A stretch of 64,000 nucleotides of DNA, taken from positions 620,001-684,000 of the forward strand of contig NZ_JACVAI010000003.1 in assembly GCF_014851765.1 (NCBI RefSeq), read 5' to 3'. The position numbers were made by a program, and so were the translations under genes. The notes beneath the pieces are model-generated. The model saw only the letters and a program-made list of their open reading frames with translations, had not been told where the DNA came from and ran no database searches. Each line of letters opens with the position of its first letter. Position 1 is the stretch's first letter. Source of the stretch: Pseudomonas sp. PDM04. GTDB lineage: Bacteria; Pseudomonadota; Gammaproteobacteria; Pseudomonadales; Pseudomonadaceae. Positions 45,072 through 53,725 of this stretch are shown piece after piece.

Positions 45072-45496
45072 AATTCCGTCGCAAGCAACGGGAGAACGTG
45101 GACATCAACCTCGCGTCGCTGATCGACGTGGTGTTTATCCTGCTGCTGTTTTTCGTCGTGACCACCACCTTCACCCGTGAAACCCAGTTGCGCGTGGACC
45201 TGCCGGAGGCGGTCAGCGGTTCGCCTGCCGAAGACCAGGCCAGGCACCTGGATGTGACCATCAGTGCCGATGGCGTGTTCTCGGTGAATAACCAGATCCT
45301 GCCAAAGAACGATCTCGCCACCCTGATGGACGCCTTGCAGAAGGAGTCCGGTGGCGATACCAACCTGCCATTGTCCATCAGCGCCGACGGCAAGACCCAG
45401 CACCAGTCGGTCATCACGGCCATGGATGCCGCCGGCAAACTGGGCTTCAGCCATCTGCGCATGACCACAGTCGAGGCGGCGCCGCCCGCGCCCTGA
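45068..45496 (+). CDS. ExbD/TolR family protein
   Basis: This 142-residue protein has a short basic cytosolic start ([14 protein letters not shown]), one transmembrane helix with the protonatable Asp ([17 protein letters not shown]), and a periplasmic domain. It forms the proton-driven motor with the ExbB-like protein. Start is GTG in the GTGA overlap. The lpxK ATG overlaps its stop by 1 bp, so the motor genes are firmly tied to LPS synthesis genes; the reason is unknown. Confidence 0.9.
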   Translation: MKFRRKQRENVDINLASLIDVVFILLLFFVVTTTFTRETQLRVDLPEAVSGSPAEDQARHLDVTISADGVFSVNNQILPKNDLATLMDALQKESGGDTNLPLSISADGKTQHQSVITAMDAAGKLGFSHLRMTTVEAAPPAP

Positions 45497-46506
45497 TGGC
45501 CATGTCCGATCGTTTGCTCGCCGCGTGGTATCAGGGGCATCCGGCCCTGAAATTGTTGCAGCCGCTGGAATGGTTGTATCGGCGCGTGGTCACCCGCAAG
45601 CGCGAACGCTTTCTGGCGGGAGAGGGTGAAATCTATCAGCCGCCGGTGCCCCTGATCGTGGTGGGTAACATCACCGTGGGCGGCACCGGCAAGACCCCGC
45701 TGATTCTGTGGATGATCCAGCATTGCCAGCGCAGCGGCCTGCGGGTCGGCGTGGTCAGTCGCGGTTACGGTGCCCAACCGCCACAGCTGCCATGGCGCGT
45801 CGAAGCCGACCAGGACGCCGCAGTGGCGGGCGACGAACCGTTGCTGATCGTCCAGCGTACCGGCGTGCCACTGATGATCGATCCGGATCGCAGCCGCGCG
45901 GTCAAGGCGCTGCTGGCGAGCGAGCCGCTGGACCTGATCCTGTCCGATGACGGCATGCAGCATTACCGCTTGGCGCGGGACCTCGAACTGGTGCTGATCG
46001 ACGCGGCCCGTGGCCTGGGCAATGGACGTTGCCTGCCCGCCGGCCCCCTGCGCGAGCCGGTCGAGCGCCTGCACAGCGTTGACGCGGTGTTGTACAACGG
46101 CGCCACCGATGACCGTGCGGACGGTTTTGCCTTTACCTTGCAACCCGGCGCACTGGTCAACCTGCAGAGCGGCGAACGGCGTGCCCTGGATCACTTCCCC
46201 GCAGGCCAGGCGCTGCATGCGGTCGCCGGAATCGGCAATCCGCAGCGTTTCTTCACCACCCTCGAAACGCTACACTGGCAGCCTGTTCCCCATGCGTTTG
46301 CCGATCACGCCGAATACAGCGTGCAGGCCTTGAATTTCACACCGTCATTGCCCGTGGTGATGACTGAAAAGGACGCGGTCAAGTGCCGCGCCTTCGCCGC
46401 CGCCGATTGGTGGTACCTGACGGTCGATGCTGCGCCATCGCCGGCCTTCGTGGCCTGGTTCGATACGCAGTTGATGCGTCTGTTGCCGGCTCGTCTTTTG
46501 CCTTAA
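45496..46506 (+). CDS. lpxK: tetraacyldisaccharide 4'-kinase
   Basis: LpxK phosphorylates the 4' position of lipid A disaccharide-1-phosphate at the inner membrane to give lipid IVA. The 336-residue protein has an N-terminal hydrophobic segment and the P-loop [18 protein letters not shown], then [22 protein letters not shown] and [19 protein letters not shown]. The ATG at 45496 overlaps the exbD stop; a second Met two codons later is possible. ycaR and kdsB follow. Confidence 0.96.
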   Translation: MAMSDRLLAAWYQGHPALKLLQPLEWLYRRVVTRKRERFLAGEGEIYQPPVPLIVVGNITVGGTGKTPLILWMIQHCQRSGLRVGVVSRGYGAQPPQLPWRVEADQDAAVAGDEPLLIVQRTGVPLMIDPDRSRAVKALLASEPLDLILSDDGMQHYRLARDLELVLIDAARGLGNGRCLPAGPLREPVERLHSVDAVLYNGATDDRADGFAFTLQPGALVNLQSGERRALDHFPAGQALHAVAGIGNPQRFFTTLETLHWQPVPHAFADHAEYSVQALNFTPSLPVVMTEKDAVKCRAFAAADWWYLTVDAAPSPAFVAWFDTQLMRLLPARLLP

Positions 46507-46530
46507 ACCGTTGTTCTCCAGGGAATGCTC

Positions 46531-46716
46531 ATGGACACCAAACTGCTCGACATCCTCGCTTGCCCGATCTGCAAAGGCCCGCTCAAGCTCAGCGCCGACA
46601 AAACCGAACTGATCAGCAAGGGCGCCGGCCTGGCGTACCCGATCCGCGACGGAATCCCGGTGATGCTCGAAACCGAAGCCCGCACCCTGACGACCGACGA
46701 GCGCCTGGATAAATGA
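46531..46716 (+). CDS. Trm112/YcaR family protein
   Basis: This 61-residue protein has one CxxC motif ([10 protein letters not shown]) and [15 protein letters not shown], the YcaR/UPF0434 family. The ATG at 46531 has AGGGA 6 bp upstream; the in-frame ATG at 46525 overlaps the site. It overlaps kdsB by 4 bp. Eukaryotic Trm112 activates methyltransferases, but the bacterial role is not known; position suggests a tie to LPS synthesis. Confidence 0.93.
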   Translation: MDTKLLDILACPICKGPLKLSADKTELISKGAGLAYPIRDGIPVMLETEARTLTTDERLDK

Positions 46717-47477
46717 CCGCTGCCTTTACCGTTGTCATTCCATCGCGTTATGCCTCCACCCGCTTGCCGGGCAAGCCGCTGCTGCTGATCGCCGGCAAGC
46801 CGATGATCCAGCATGTCTGGGAGCAGGCGAGCAAGAGCAGTGCCCAGCGCGTGGTGGTGGCCACCGACGATGCGCGCATTGTCGAAGCTTGCAAGGGCTT
46901 TGGCGCCGAAGTGGTGCTGACTCGCGAAGATCACAATTCCGGCACCGACCGTTTGGCCGAAGTCGCCGCCCAGCTCGGCCTGGCGCCGGACGCCATCGTG
47001 GTCAACGTTCAGGGGGACGAACCGCTGATCCCGCCGAGCGTGATCGACCAGGTCGCCGTCAATCTGGCGGCCCACGCCGAAGCGCGCATGGCCACCCTGG
47101 CCGAGCCGATCGAAGACGTGGAAACCCTCTTCAACCCCAACGTGGTGAAGGTGGTCAGCGACCTTGACGGCCTGGCGCTGACCTTCAGCCGCGCGACCTT
47201 GCCCTGGGCCCGCGATGCGTTTGCCAAAACTCGCGAGCAACTGCCTGAAGGCGTGCCGTATCGCCGTCATATCGGTATCTACGCCTACCGTGCCGGTTTC
47301 CTGCATGACTTCGTCAGCTGGGGCCCGTGCTGGCTGGAAAACACCGAATCGCTGGAGCAGTTGCGTGCCTTGTGGCACGGCGTGCGGATCCACGTTGCCG
47401 ATGCGCTGATCGCTCCGCCTGCCGGCGTCGATACCGTCGAAGACCTCGAGCGCGTTCGTCGCCTGCTGGAGGCCTGA
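46713..47477 (+). CDS. kdsB: CMP-KDO synthetase
   Basis: KdsB (3-deoxy-manno-octulosonate cytidylyltransferase) activates KDO with CTP for addition to lipid A. The 254-residue protein has [19 protein letters not shown] (nucleotide-binding loop), [20 protein letters not shown] and [13 protein letters not shown] motifs. Start and stop overlap both neighbours (ycaR, ptp), marking one operon. Confidence 0.97.
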   Translation: MTAAFTVVIPSRYASTRLPGKPLLLIAGKPMIQHVWEQASKSSAQRVVVATDDARIVEACKGFGAEVVLTREDHNSGTDRLAEVAAQLGLAPDAIVVNVQGDEPLIPPSVIDQVAVNLAAHAEARMATLAEPIEDVETLFNPNVVKVVSDLDGLALTFSRATLPWARDAFAKTREQLPEGVPYRRHIGIYAYRAGFLHDFVSWGPCWLENTESLEQLRALWHGVRIHVADALIAPPAGVDTVEDLERVRRLLEA

Positions 47478-47938
47478 TGCGGGTTCTGTTCGTCTGCCTG
47501 GGAAATATCTGCCGTTCACCCACGGCCGAAGGCGTGTTGCGCCACAAGCTGCGTGAAGCAGGGTTGGCCGATCGGGTTGAAGTGGCTTCGGCCGGCACCG
47601 GTGACTGGCATGTCGGCAAAGCGCCGGACAAGCGCAGCCAGGCTGCGGCCAGGCGTCGTGGCTACGACCTGTCTGCCCAGCGTGCGCAGCAAGTGACCCG
47701 TGCCGATTTCGCCACCTATGACCTGATCCTGGCCATGGACCACAGCAACTTGCGCCACCTCAAGGCTCTGCAGCCTGCCACGGGCAAGGCCGAGCTGGAC
47801 CTGTTCCTGCGTCGATATCAATCGGAGATCGACGAGGTCCCGGATCCGTATTACGACGATCAGGGTTTTGATCAGGTGCTCGACTTGATCGAGCGTGCCA
47901 GCGATCAGTTGCTGATCGAATTGAAGGGCCGGTTATGA
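47477..47938 (+). CDS. low-molecular-weight protein-tyrosine phosphatase
   Basis: This 153-residue phosphatase has the C-X5-R loop at Cys7-Arg13 (VCLGNICRSPTAEG) and the general acid in EVPDPYYDD. It would remove phosphate from tyrosine, perhaps on an envelope polysaccharide kinase as Wzb/Etp do, but no kinase is in the window. The ATG at 47477 overlaps the kdsB stop; murB overlaps its own stop. The P. aeruginosa homologue lies in the same place. Confidence 0.94.
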   Translation: MRVLFVCLGNICRSPTAEGVLRHKLREAGLADRVEVASAGTGDWHVGKAPDKRSQAAARRRGYDLSAQRAQQVTRADFATYDLILAMDHSNLRHLKALQPATGKAELDLFLRRYQSEIDEVPDPYYDDQGFDQVLDLIERASDQLLIELKGRL

Positions 47939-48954
47939 GTTTGCAGGTACAGCGCGAGGTTTCCCTCAAGCCGTTCAATACCTTTGGCGTGGATGTCCGG
48001 GCCCGTTTGTTCGCCCAGGCCCATAGCGACGCCGACGTACGCCAGGCGCTGGCCTACGCCGAGGAACAGGGCGTGCCGCTGTTGGTGATCGGCGGTGGCA
48101 GCAACCTGTTGCTGACGGCCGATATCCCGTCGCTGGTGCTGCGCATGGCCAGCCGTGGCATTCGCATTCTTGAGGATGACGGCCGCCGCGTCGTCATTGA
48201 AGCCGAAGCAGGCGAGCCCTGGCATCCGTTTGTGCTGCACACCTTGGCGCAGGGGTTGTCGGGGCTGGAAAACCTCAGCCTCATCCCAGGCACGGTTGGC
48301 GCCGCACCGATGCAGAACATCGGCGCCTATGGCGTGGAAATCAAGGACGTGTTCGCCGGCCTGACCGCGCTGGATCGCCAGACCGGCGAGCTGCGCGACT
48401 TCACCCTGGACGAGTGCAATTTTGCCTACCGCGACAGCCTGTTCAAACAGCAGCCAGGCCGCTGGTTGATCCTGCGGGTGCGTTTTGCCCTGAGCCGCAT
48501 CGCGCACCTGCACCTGGAATACGGCCCGGTGCGTCAGCGCCTGACCGAACAGGGCATCGACCAGCCAACCGCCACCGACGTCAGCCGGGCGATTTGCAGC
48601 ATCCGCAGCGAAAAACTGCCCGACCCCGCCGTGCTCGGCAATGCCGGCAGTTTTTTCAAGAATCCGCTGGTGTCGGCCACGCTGGTTGCGCAGCTCAAGG
48701 GCGAGTACCCGGACCTGGTGGCTTACGCACAACCCGATGGGCAGATGAAACTGGCCGCCGGCTGGCTGATCGAGCGCGCCGGGTGGAAAGGTTTCCGCGA
48801 CGCCGACGCCGGTGTGCACAAGGCCCAGGCGCTGGTGCTGGTCAATTATGGTGACGCCACCGGGCTGCAACTGCTCGACCTGGCACAACGCATTCAGAAA
48901 GACATTTCAGAACGCTTCCATGTCGAGCTGGAAATGGAGCCAAACCGCTATTGA
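47935..48954 (+). CDS. murB: UDP-N-acetylenolpyruvoylglucosamine reductase
   Basis: MurB reduces UDP-GlcNAc enolpyruvate to UDP-MurNAc with NADPH and FAD. The 339-residue protein is of type I, the E. coli length: FNTFGVDVRA, LVIGGGSNLLL and LIPGTVGAAPMQNIGAYG for FAD binding, catalytic Tyr region FAYRDSLFK, and GNAGSFFKNP with the catalytic Ser. It is the last gene of the exbB-lpxK-murB run and is followed by a strong terminator. Confidence 0.97.
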   Translation: MSLQVQREVSLKPFNTFGVDVRARLFAQAHSDADVRQALAYAEEQGVPLLVIGGGSNLLLTADIPSLVLRMASRGIRILEDDGRRVVIEAEAGEPWHPFVLHTLAQGLSGLENLSLIPGTVGAAPMQNIGAYGVEIKDVFAGLTALDRQTGELRDFTLDECNFAYRDSLFKQQPGRWLILRVRFALSRIAHLHLEYGPVRQRLTEQGIDQPTATDVSRAICSIRSEKLPDPAVLGNAGSFFKNPLVSATLVAQLKGEYPDLVAYAQPDGQMKLAAGWLIERAGWKGFRDADAGVHKAQALVLVNYGDATGLQLLDLAQRIQKDISERFHVELEMEPNRY

Positions 48955-48979
48955 AGCTAAGCTTTCAGGGTTGATTGGT

Positions 48980-49015
48980 AAGCCCTGCACAACTTCCATT
49001 GTGCAGGGCTTTTTT
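48980..49015 (+). terminator. terminator of the lpxK-murB operon
   Basis: AGCCCTGCAC (48981-48990) pairs with GTGCAGGGCT (49001-49010), with a 10-nt loop and T6 after it. Confidence 0.93.
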
Positions 49016-49202
49016 GTTAATGCTGGGTTAACTTAGTCAGCTAACGATACAGCCCATTTGCTCCACCAAAGGCCCGGTGCAGACGCTCGCGTCTGTACAA
49101 GAGAGCCCGATTAGCCTGAGCCGATCTGCGTGATTGCACCCGCTGAAAACCCGGCGGCAGATTGCTCGACCCCATAACCTTCATCACTATGCGGGCGTGC
49201 CC

Positions 49203-49673
49203 ATGATTACCCTGAAACTCAATGGTCAAGACCATCAACTCGATGTCACCGAGGACATGCCGCTGCTCTGGGCGATCCGCGACGTGGCGGGTTACAACGG
49301 TACCAAATTCGGTTGCGGCATGGGCCTGTGCGGCGCCTGCACCATCCATATCGACGGTTCACCGGCGCGCAGTTGCATCACCCCGATTGGCTCGGTGACC
49401 GGTCAGAATGTCACCACCATCGATAACCTGCATGCCGATCCCGTCGGGCAAGTCGTCCAGCAGGCCTGGCTCGACAGCGCCGTGGCGCAGTGTGGTTATT
49501 GCCAGGGCGGGCAAATCATGTCGGCGACGGCGCTGCTCAAGACCAACCCGGACCCCAGCGATGAACAGATCGAAGAGGCAATGGTCGGCAACATCTGCCG
49601 GTGTGGCACCTACAACCGGATCAAGACCGCGATCCGCCAGGCATCCACTCACCTGAAGGAGGCCAAGGCATGA
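49203..49673 (+). CDS. [2Fe-2S] subunit of a xanthine-oxidase-family enzyme (IorA-like)
   Basis: This 156-residue protein carries two [2Fe-2S] clusters: a plant-ferredoxin type (GCGMGLCGACTIH, plus SC at about 60) and the helical type (QCGYCQGGQIMSA with NICRCGTYNRI). It passes electrons from the molybdenum site. The closest named homologue is isoquinoline 1-oxidoreductase alpha subunit. The ATG at 49203 gives MITLKLNGQDHQ. Its stop overlaps the large subunit start (ATGA). Confidence 0.93.
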   Translation: MITLKLNGQDHQLDVTEDMPLLWAIRDVAGYNGTKFGCGMGLCGACTIHIDGSPARSCITPIGSVTGQNVTTIDNLHADPVGQVVQQAWLDSAVAQCGYCQGGQIMSATALLKTNPDPSDEQIEEAMVGNICRCGTYNRIKTAIRQASTHLKEAKA

Positions 49674-51991
49674 GCCAGTTACCCAATGATTTTGCCCTGA
49701 GCAACCTCAGCCGCCGTGGCTTTCTCAAGGGTGTCGGTGCCACCGGTGCCTTGGTGATTGCCGCCAGTTGGGGCTGGCAGGACGCATTCGCCGCCGACAA
49801 AGAGAAAAAGTTCGGTGCCGACGGCATGCCCAACGGCTGGATCGATGATCCGAAGGTCTACGTCAGCATCGCGACGGACGGCACGGTGACGGTGATGTGC
49901 AACCGTTCGGAAATGGGCCAGGGCGTGCGTACCAGCCTGACCATGGTCGTCGCTGATGAGCTGGAAGCCGACTGGGCGCGGGTCAAGGTCCAGCAGGCTC
50001 CGGGCGATGAAGTGCGCTTCGGCAATCAGGACACCGACGGCTCGCGCAGCATGCGCCATTGGTACGAACCGATGCGTCGTTGCGGTGCCGCTGCGCGGAC
50101 CCTGTTGGAGCAGGCGGCGGCCGACCAGTGGAAAGTCCCGGTCGGCGAATGCCACGCACAGCTGCATAAAGTCATTCATGAACCGAGCGGCCGAGAGCTG
50201 GGCTACGGCGACCTGGCCGCAGCTGCCGCCGCATTGCCCGTCCCCGCCCGTGACAGCCTGCGACTCAAGCAACCGTCGGAGTTCCGCTACATCGGCAAAG
50301 AGAGCGCCCGGGCCATCGACGGCGCGGACATCGTCAACGGCCGCGCGATCTACGGTGCCGACGTGCATTTCGACGGCATGCTCTATGCCACGATCGCCCG
50401 TCCGGCGGTCTACGGCGGCAAAGTGAAGTCGGTGGACGACAGTGCTGCGCTGAAGGTCCCCGGGGTGATCAAGGTCCTGCAGATCGAAAGCCGGCCATTG
50501 CCCTCGGAGTTCCAGCCGCTGGGCGGCGTGGCGGTGGTGGCCAGCAACACCTGGGCCGCCATCAAGGGGCGCGAGGCGCTGAAGATCGAGTGGGACGACG
50601 GCCCCAATGCCAGTTACGACTCGATCGCCTACCGCAAGGAGCTGGAAGCGGCGTCGCTGAAGCCAGGCAAGGTGGTCCGCAACACCGGCGACATCGACAA
50701 GGCGCTCAGCAGCGCCGACAGTACCCTGGAAGCGTCCTACTACCTGCCCCATCTGTCGCAATCGCCGATGGAGCCGATGGTCGCCATCGCCCGCTTCAAG
50801 GACGGCGTCTGCGAAGCCTGGGCACCGAGCCAGGCGCCTCAGGTCACCCGCGAGCGGATCGGCGAACGCCTTGGCCTTCCCTTCGACAACGTCACCTTCA
50901 ATGTCACCTTGCTCGGCGGTGGCTTCGGGCGCAAATCCAAGCCGGACTTCATCATCGAAGCGGCCGTACTCGCCAAGGAGTTTCCCGGCAAGGCCGTGCG
51001 GGTGCAATGGACCCGTGAAGACGACATCCATAACTCCTACTTCCATACGGTCTCGGCGGAATACCTGAAGGCCGGCCTGAACAAGGAGGGCCTGCCGTCC
51101 GGTTGGCTGCACCGCACCGTGGCCCCGAGCATTACCGCGTTGTTCGCCCCGGGCATGAACCACGAGGCCGCCTTCGAGTTGGGCATGGGGTTCACCAACA
51201 TGGCCTACGCGATTCCCAACGTGCGCCTGGAGAATCCGGAAGCCGTGGTGCACACGCGGGTGGGCTGGTATCGCTCGGTGTCGAACATTCCCCATGGTTT
51301 TGCGGTGCAGAGCTTTGTCGATGAACTGGCGCACAAGGCCGGCGAGGACCCGCTCAAGTACCAGATCAAGTTGCTCGGTCCCGATCGTCAGATCGACCCA
51401 CGCACCTTGAGTGAAGAATGGAACTACGGCGAGTCGCCCGAGCGCTATCCGATCGACACCGGGCGCATGCGCACCGTCCTGGAAACCGCCGCGAAAGCCG
51501 CCGGTTGGGGGCGCAAGCTGCCGAAGGGGCGAGGCCTGGGCCTGGCGGTGCACTACAGCTTCGTCACCTACGTGGCGGCGGTGATTGAAGTCGAGGTCAA
51601 GGACGACGGCACGCTGATCGTGCACAAGGCCGACATCGCGGTGGATTGCGGTCCGCAGATCAACCCCGAGCGGATTCGCTCGCAGTTCGAAGGCGCTTGC
51701 GTGATGGGCCTGGGCAACGCGGTGCTGGGTGAAATCAGCTTCAAGGACGGCAAGGTCCAGCAGGACAACTTCCACATGTATGAAGTGGCGCGCATGTCGC
51801 TTGCGCCGAAGGAAGTCGCGGTGCACCTGGTCACGCCGCCGGGCGTCGTGCCGCTGGGCGGTGTCGGTGAGCCAGGTGTGCCGCCGATTGCGCCGGCACT
51901 GTGCAACGCGATCTTCGCCGCGACGGGTCAGCGCATCCGCAACCTGCCGGTTCGCTTTCAGCTGCAGGGTTGGCAGAAGGCGCAAGCGTAA
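49670..51991 (+). CDS. molybdopterin-binding subunit, Tat-exported (IorB-like aldehyde/N-heterocycle oxidoreductase)
   Basis: This 773-residue catalytic subunit has a Tat signal (NLSRRGFLKGVGATGAL), so it acts in the periplasm. The molybdopterin domain shows LLGGGFGRKSKPDF and the C-terminal GGVGEPGVPPIAPALC, where Glu is the catalytic base of the family. FAVQSFVDELAHKAG also fits IorB. The substrate may be an aldehyde or N-heterocycle. There is no FAD subunit and no cytochrome c gene beside it, so the electron acceptor must be encoded elsewhere. Confidence 0.9.
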   Translation: MSQLPNDFALSNLSRRGFLKGVGATGALVIAASWGWQDAFAADKEKKFGADGMPNGWIDDPKVYVSIATDGTVTVMCNRSEMGQGVRTSLTMVVADELEADWARVKVQQAPGDEVRFGNQDTDGSRSMRHWYEPMRRCGAAARTLLEQAAADQWKVPVGECHAQLHKVIHEPSGRELGYGDLAAAAAALPVPARDSLRLKQPSEFRYIGKESARAIDGADIVNGRAIYGADVHFDGMLYATIARPAVYGGKVKSVDDSAALKVPGVIKVLQIESRPLPSEFQPLGGVAVVASNTWAAIKGREALKIEWDDGPNASYDSIAYRKELEAASLKPGKVVRNTGDIDKALSSADSTLEASYYLPHLSQSPMEPMVAIARFKDGVCEAWAPSQAPQVTRERIGERLGLPFDNVTFNVTLLGGGFGRKSKPDFIIEAAVLAKEFPGKAVRVQWTREDDIHNSYFHTVSAEYLKAGLNKEGLPSGWLHRTVAPSITALFAPGMNHEAAFELGMGFTNMAYAIPNVRLENPEAVVHTRVGWYRSVSNIPHGFAVQSFVDELAHKAGEDPLKYQIKLLGPDRQIDPRTLSEEWNYGESPERYPIDTGRMRTVLETAAKAAGWGRKLPKGRGLGLAVHYSFVTYVAAVIEVEVKDDGTLIVHKADIAVDCGPQINPERIRSQFEGACVMGLGNAVLGEISFKDGKVQQDNFHMYEVARMSLAPKEVAVHLVTPPGVVPLGGVGEPGVPPIAPALCNAIFAATGQRIRNLPVRFQLQGWQKAQA

Positions 51992-52965
51992 TGGACAGCG
52001 TCGATCTGAACGTCTTGCGCAGCGTGTTGCAATGGCGCCAGGCCGGTCAGCGAGTGATGTTGTACAGCGTGGTCCAGACCTGGGGCACGGCGCCCCGGGC
52101 GCCTGGCGCCATGCTGGCATTGCGCGAAGATGGCGTGGTGATTGGCTCGGTGTCCGGTGGCTGTATCGAGGATGACCTGATTGCCCGGCTGCACGACGGG
52201 CGAATTCCGCCTGACGGGCCGCCGGTGCAACTGATCACCTATGGCGTCTCCCTCGAGGAGGCTGCACGGTTTGGCTTGCCGTGCGGCGGCACCTTGCGCC
52301 TGACCGAGGAGCGCGTCGGCGACCCGGCCTGGGTCGCTGAACTGCTGGCGCGCTGCGAGGCCCATGAAATCGTTGCGCGCACGCTGCAGATTGCCACCGG
52401 CGAAGTCCGGTTGCAGCCTGCGGCCAAGGGCGACGTACTGAGCTTCGACGGCCACACACTGCGGGCGATCTACGGTCCGCGCTGGCGCTTGTTGCTGATC
52501 GGCGCGGGGCAATTGTCCCGGTATGTGGCCGAGATGGCGCGGTTGCTGGATTTCGAAGTGCTGATCTGCGACCCGCGCACGGAGTTCGTCTACGGCTGGG
52601 AGGAACAGCATGGCCGCTTTGTCTCCGGTATGCCGGACGAAGCCGTGCTGAACATACAGACCGACGAGCGCACGGCCATCGTCGCGTTGACCCACGATCC
52701 ACGCCTGGATGACATGGCGCTGCTCACGGCCCTCGACTCCAGGGCCTTTTATGTCGGTGCACTGGGCTCGCGGGTCAACAGCAGGAAGCGTCGGGAAAAT
52801 CTGGCTCAGCTAGGCTTGTCTCAAGCGGCCATCGACCGTTTGCACGGTCCGATCGGTTTGCACATCGGCAGCCATTCACCGGCCGAGATTGCCTTGTCGC
52901 TGCTGGCCGAGATCGTGGCGATCAAGAATGGCGTCGCGTTGAAACAGAAGAAGGAGAACGTATGA
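51991..52965 (+). CDS. XdhC/CoxI family Mo-cofactor insertion protein
   Basis: This 324-residue protein has the N-terminal XdhC_CoxI domain (VVQTWGTAPRAPGAMLAL, GSVSGGCIEDDL) and a C-terminal Rossmann domain (LLLIGAGQLSRYVAEMA). XdhC proteins bind molybdopterin, promote its sulfuration and insert it into the target enzyme. The ATG overlaps the large-subunit stop by 1 bp, so its client is surely the IorB-like protein. The next gene overlaps its end by 4 bp. Confidence 0.93.
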   Translation: MDSVDLNVLRSVLQWRQAGQRVMLYSVVQTWGTAPRAPGAMLALREDGVVIGSVSGGCIEDDLIARLHDGRIPPDGPPVQLITYGVSLEEAARFGLPCGGTLRLTEERVGDPAWVAELLARCEAHEIVARTLQIATGEVRLQPAAKGDVLSFDGHTLRAIYGPRWRLLLIGAGQLSRYVAEMARLLDFEVLICDPRTEFVYGWEEQHGRFVSGMPDEAVLNIQTDERTAIVALTHDPRLDDMALLTALDSRAFYVGALGSRVNSRKRRENLAQLGLSQAAIDRLHGPIGLHIGSHSPAEIALSLLAEIVAIKNGVALKQKKENV

Positions 52966-53552
52966 GCGAGCCTGTGGGTGTCATCGTTCTGGCCGCGGGG
53001 CAGGGCGCCCGGTTCAGGCAGGTCGCGGGTGCCGACAGGGACAAATTACTGGCCGACTGCACCGGGCGCGATGGTGCCGTTCGTTCGGTGATCGAGCAGG
53101 TGCTGCTCAGCGTACCGGCGAACCTGGCGAAGCGCGTACTGGTGACCACCGAGGATCGCCCGCAGGTGATTCGCATGGCCCAGGCCTACGGTTTCGACAT
53201 CGTGCTGATCGAATCGACCGGCATGGGCGACAGCCTCGCCGCCGGGGTGGCGGCGTGTCCGCAGTTGGGGGGATGGTTGATCATGTTGGGTGACATGCCG
53301 TTCATCCTGCCGTCCACCGTCGAGCGGGTGCTGGCCGGGCTGACGGAGGAGGGGATCAGTGTTCCGCTGATCAATGGCGAGTACGGTCATCCCGTGGGAT
53401 TTGGACGCGTGTTCGGGCCGGGTTTGATGGCGCTATCGGGGGATCGCGGTGCCAGGTCGTTGTTTGCCTCGGCCAAGGTGGTCGAGGTGACGGTGGAGGA
53501 TCCCGGGGCGCTGTGGGATGTCGATGTGCCTGAGGCGCTCGTCTTCCAATAG
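52962..53552 (+). CDS. MobA/MocA-like molybdopterin nucleotidyltransferase
   Basis: This 196-residue protein has the nucleotidyltransferase loop VIVLAAGQGARFRQV and LGDMPFILPSTV. MocA attaches CMP to molybdopterin for enzymes of the xanthine-oxidase family; MobA attaches GMP for other enzymes. The pairing with XdhC and an IorB-type enzyme favours a CTP-using MocA role. It closes the four-gene island and is followed by a REPIN. Confidence 0.88.
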   Translation: MSEPVGVIVLAAGQGARFRQVAGADRDKLLADCTGRDGAVRSVIEQVLLSVPANLAKRVLVTTEDRPQVIRMAQAYGFDIVLIESTGMGDSLAAGVAACPQLGGWLIMLGDMPFILPSTVERVLAGLTEEGISVPLINGEYGHPVGFGRVFGPGLMALSGDRGARSLFASAKVVEVTVEDPGALWDVDVPEALVFQ

Positions 53553-53557
53553 GCGGT

Positions 53558-53625
53558 GCCTGCCATCGCGAGCGGATTCGCTGCACACTGTCCATGTGGG
53601 AGCGAACCTGCTCGCGATGGCAGGC
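53558..53625. repeat. REPIN between the molybdo-enzyme operon and rne
   Basis: GCCTGCCATCGCGAGC (53558-53573) and GCTCGCGATGGCAGGC (53610-53625) are perfect 16-nt mirrored arms around a REP core. It lies between convergent units. Confidence 0.85.
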
Positions 53626-53674
53626 AGCGGTGATACGGGAAGCCTGAAACGCCGCAGACCTTTCGCAAAGGCAT

Positions 53675-53713
53675 AAAAAAGCCCCGCCTGGCATCGCCAG
53701 GCGGGGCTTTTTA
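53675..53713. terminator. bidirectional terminator next to rne
   Basis: AAAAAAGCCCCGCCTGGC stem pairs with GCCAGGCGGGGCTTTTT around CATC. The A and T tracts on both flanks make it work on both strands; for rne it lies 13 bp after the stop. Confidence 0.93.
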
Positions 53714-53725
53714 GTCGCCGCAGAA

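Noticed and set aside
49679..52120. An 813-codon open frame antisense to the molybdopterin subunit gene
   Set aside because: It covers the real gene exactly in the opposite phase, has no recognisable motif, and the sense gene is certain.
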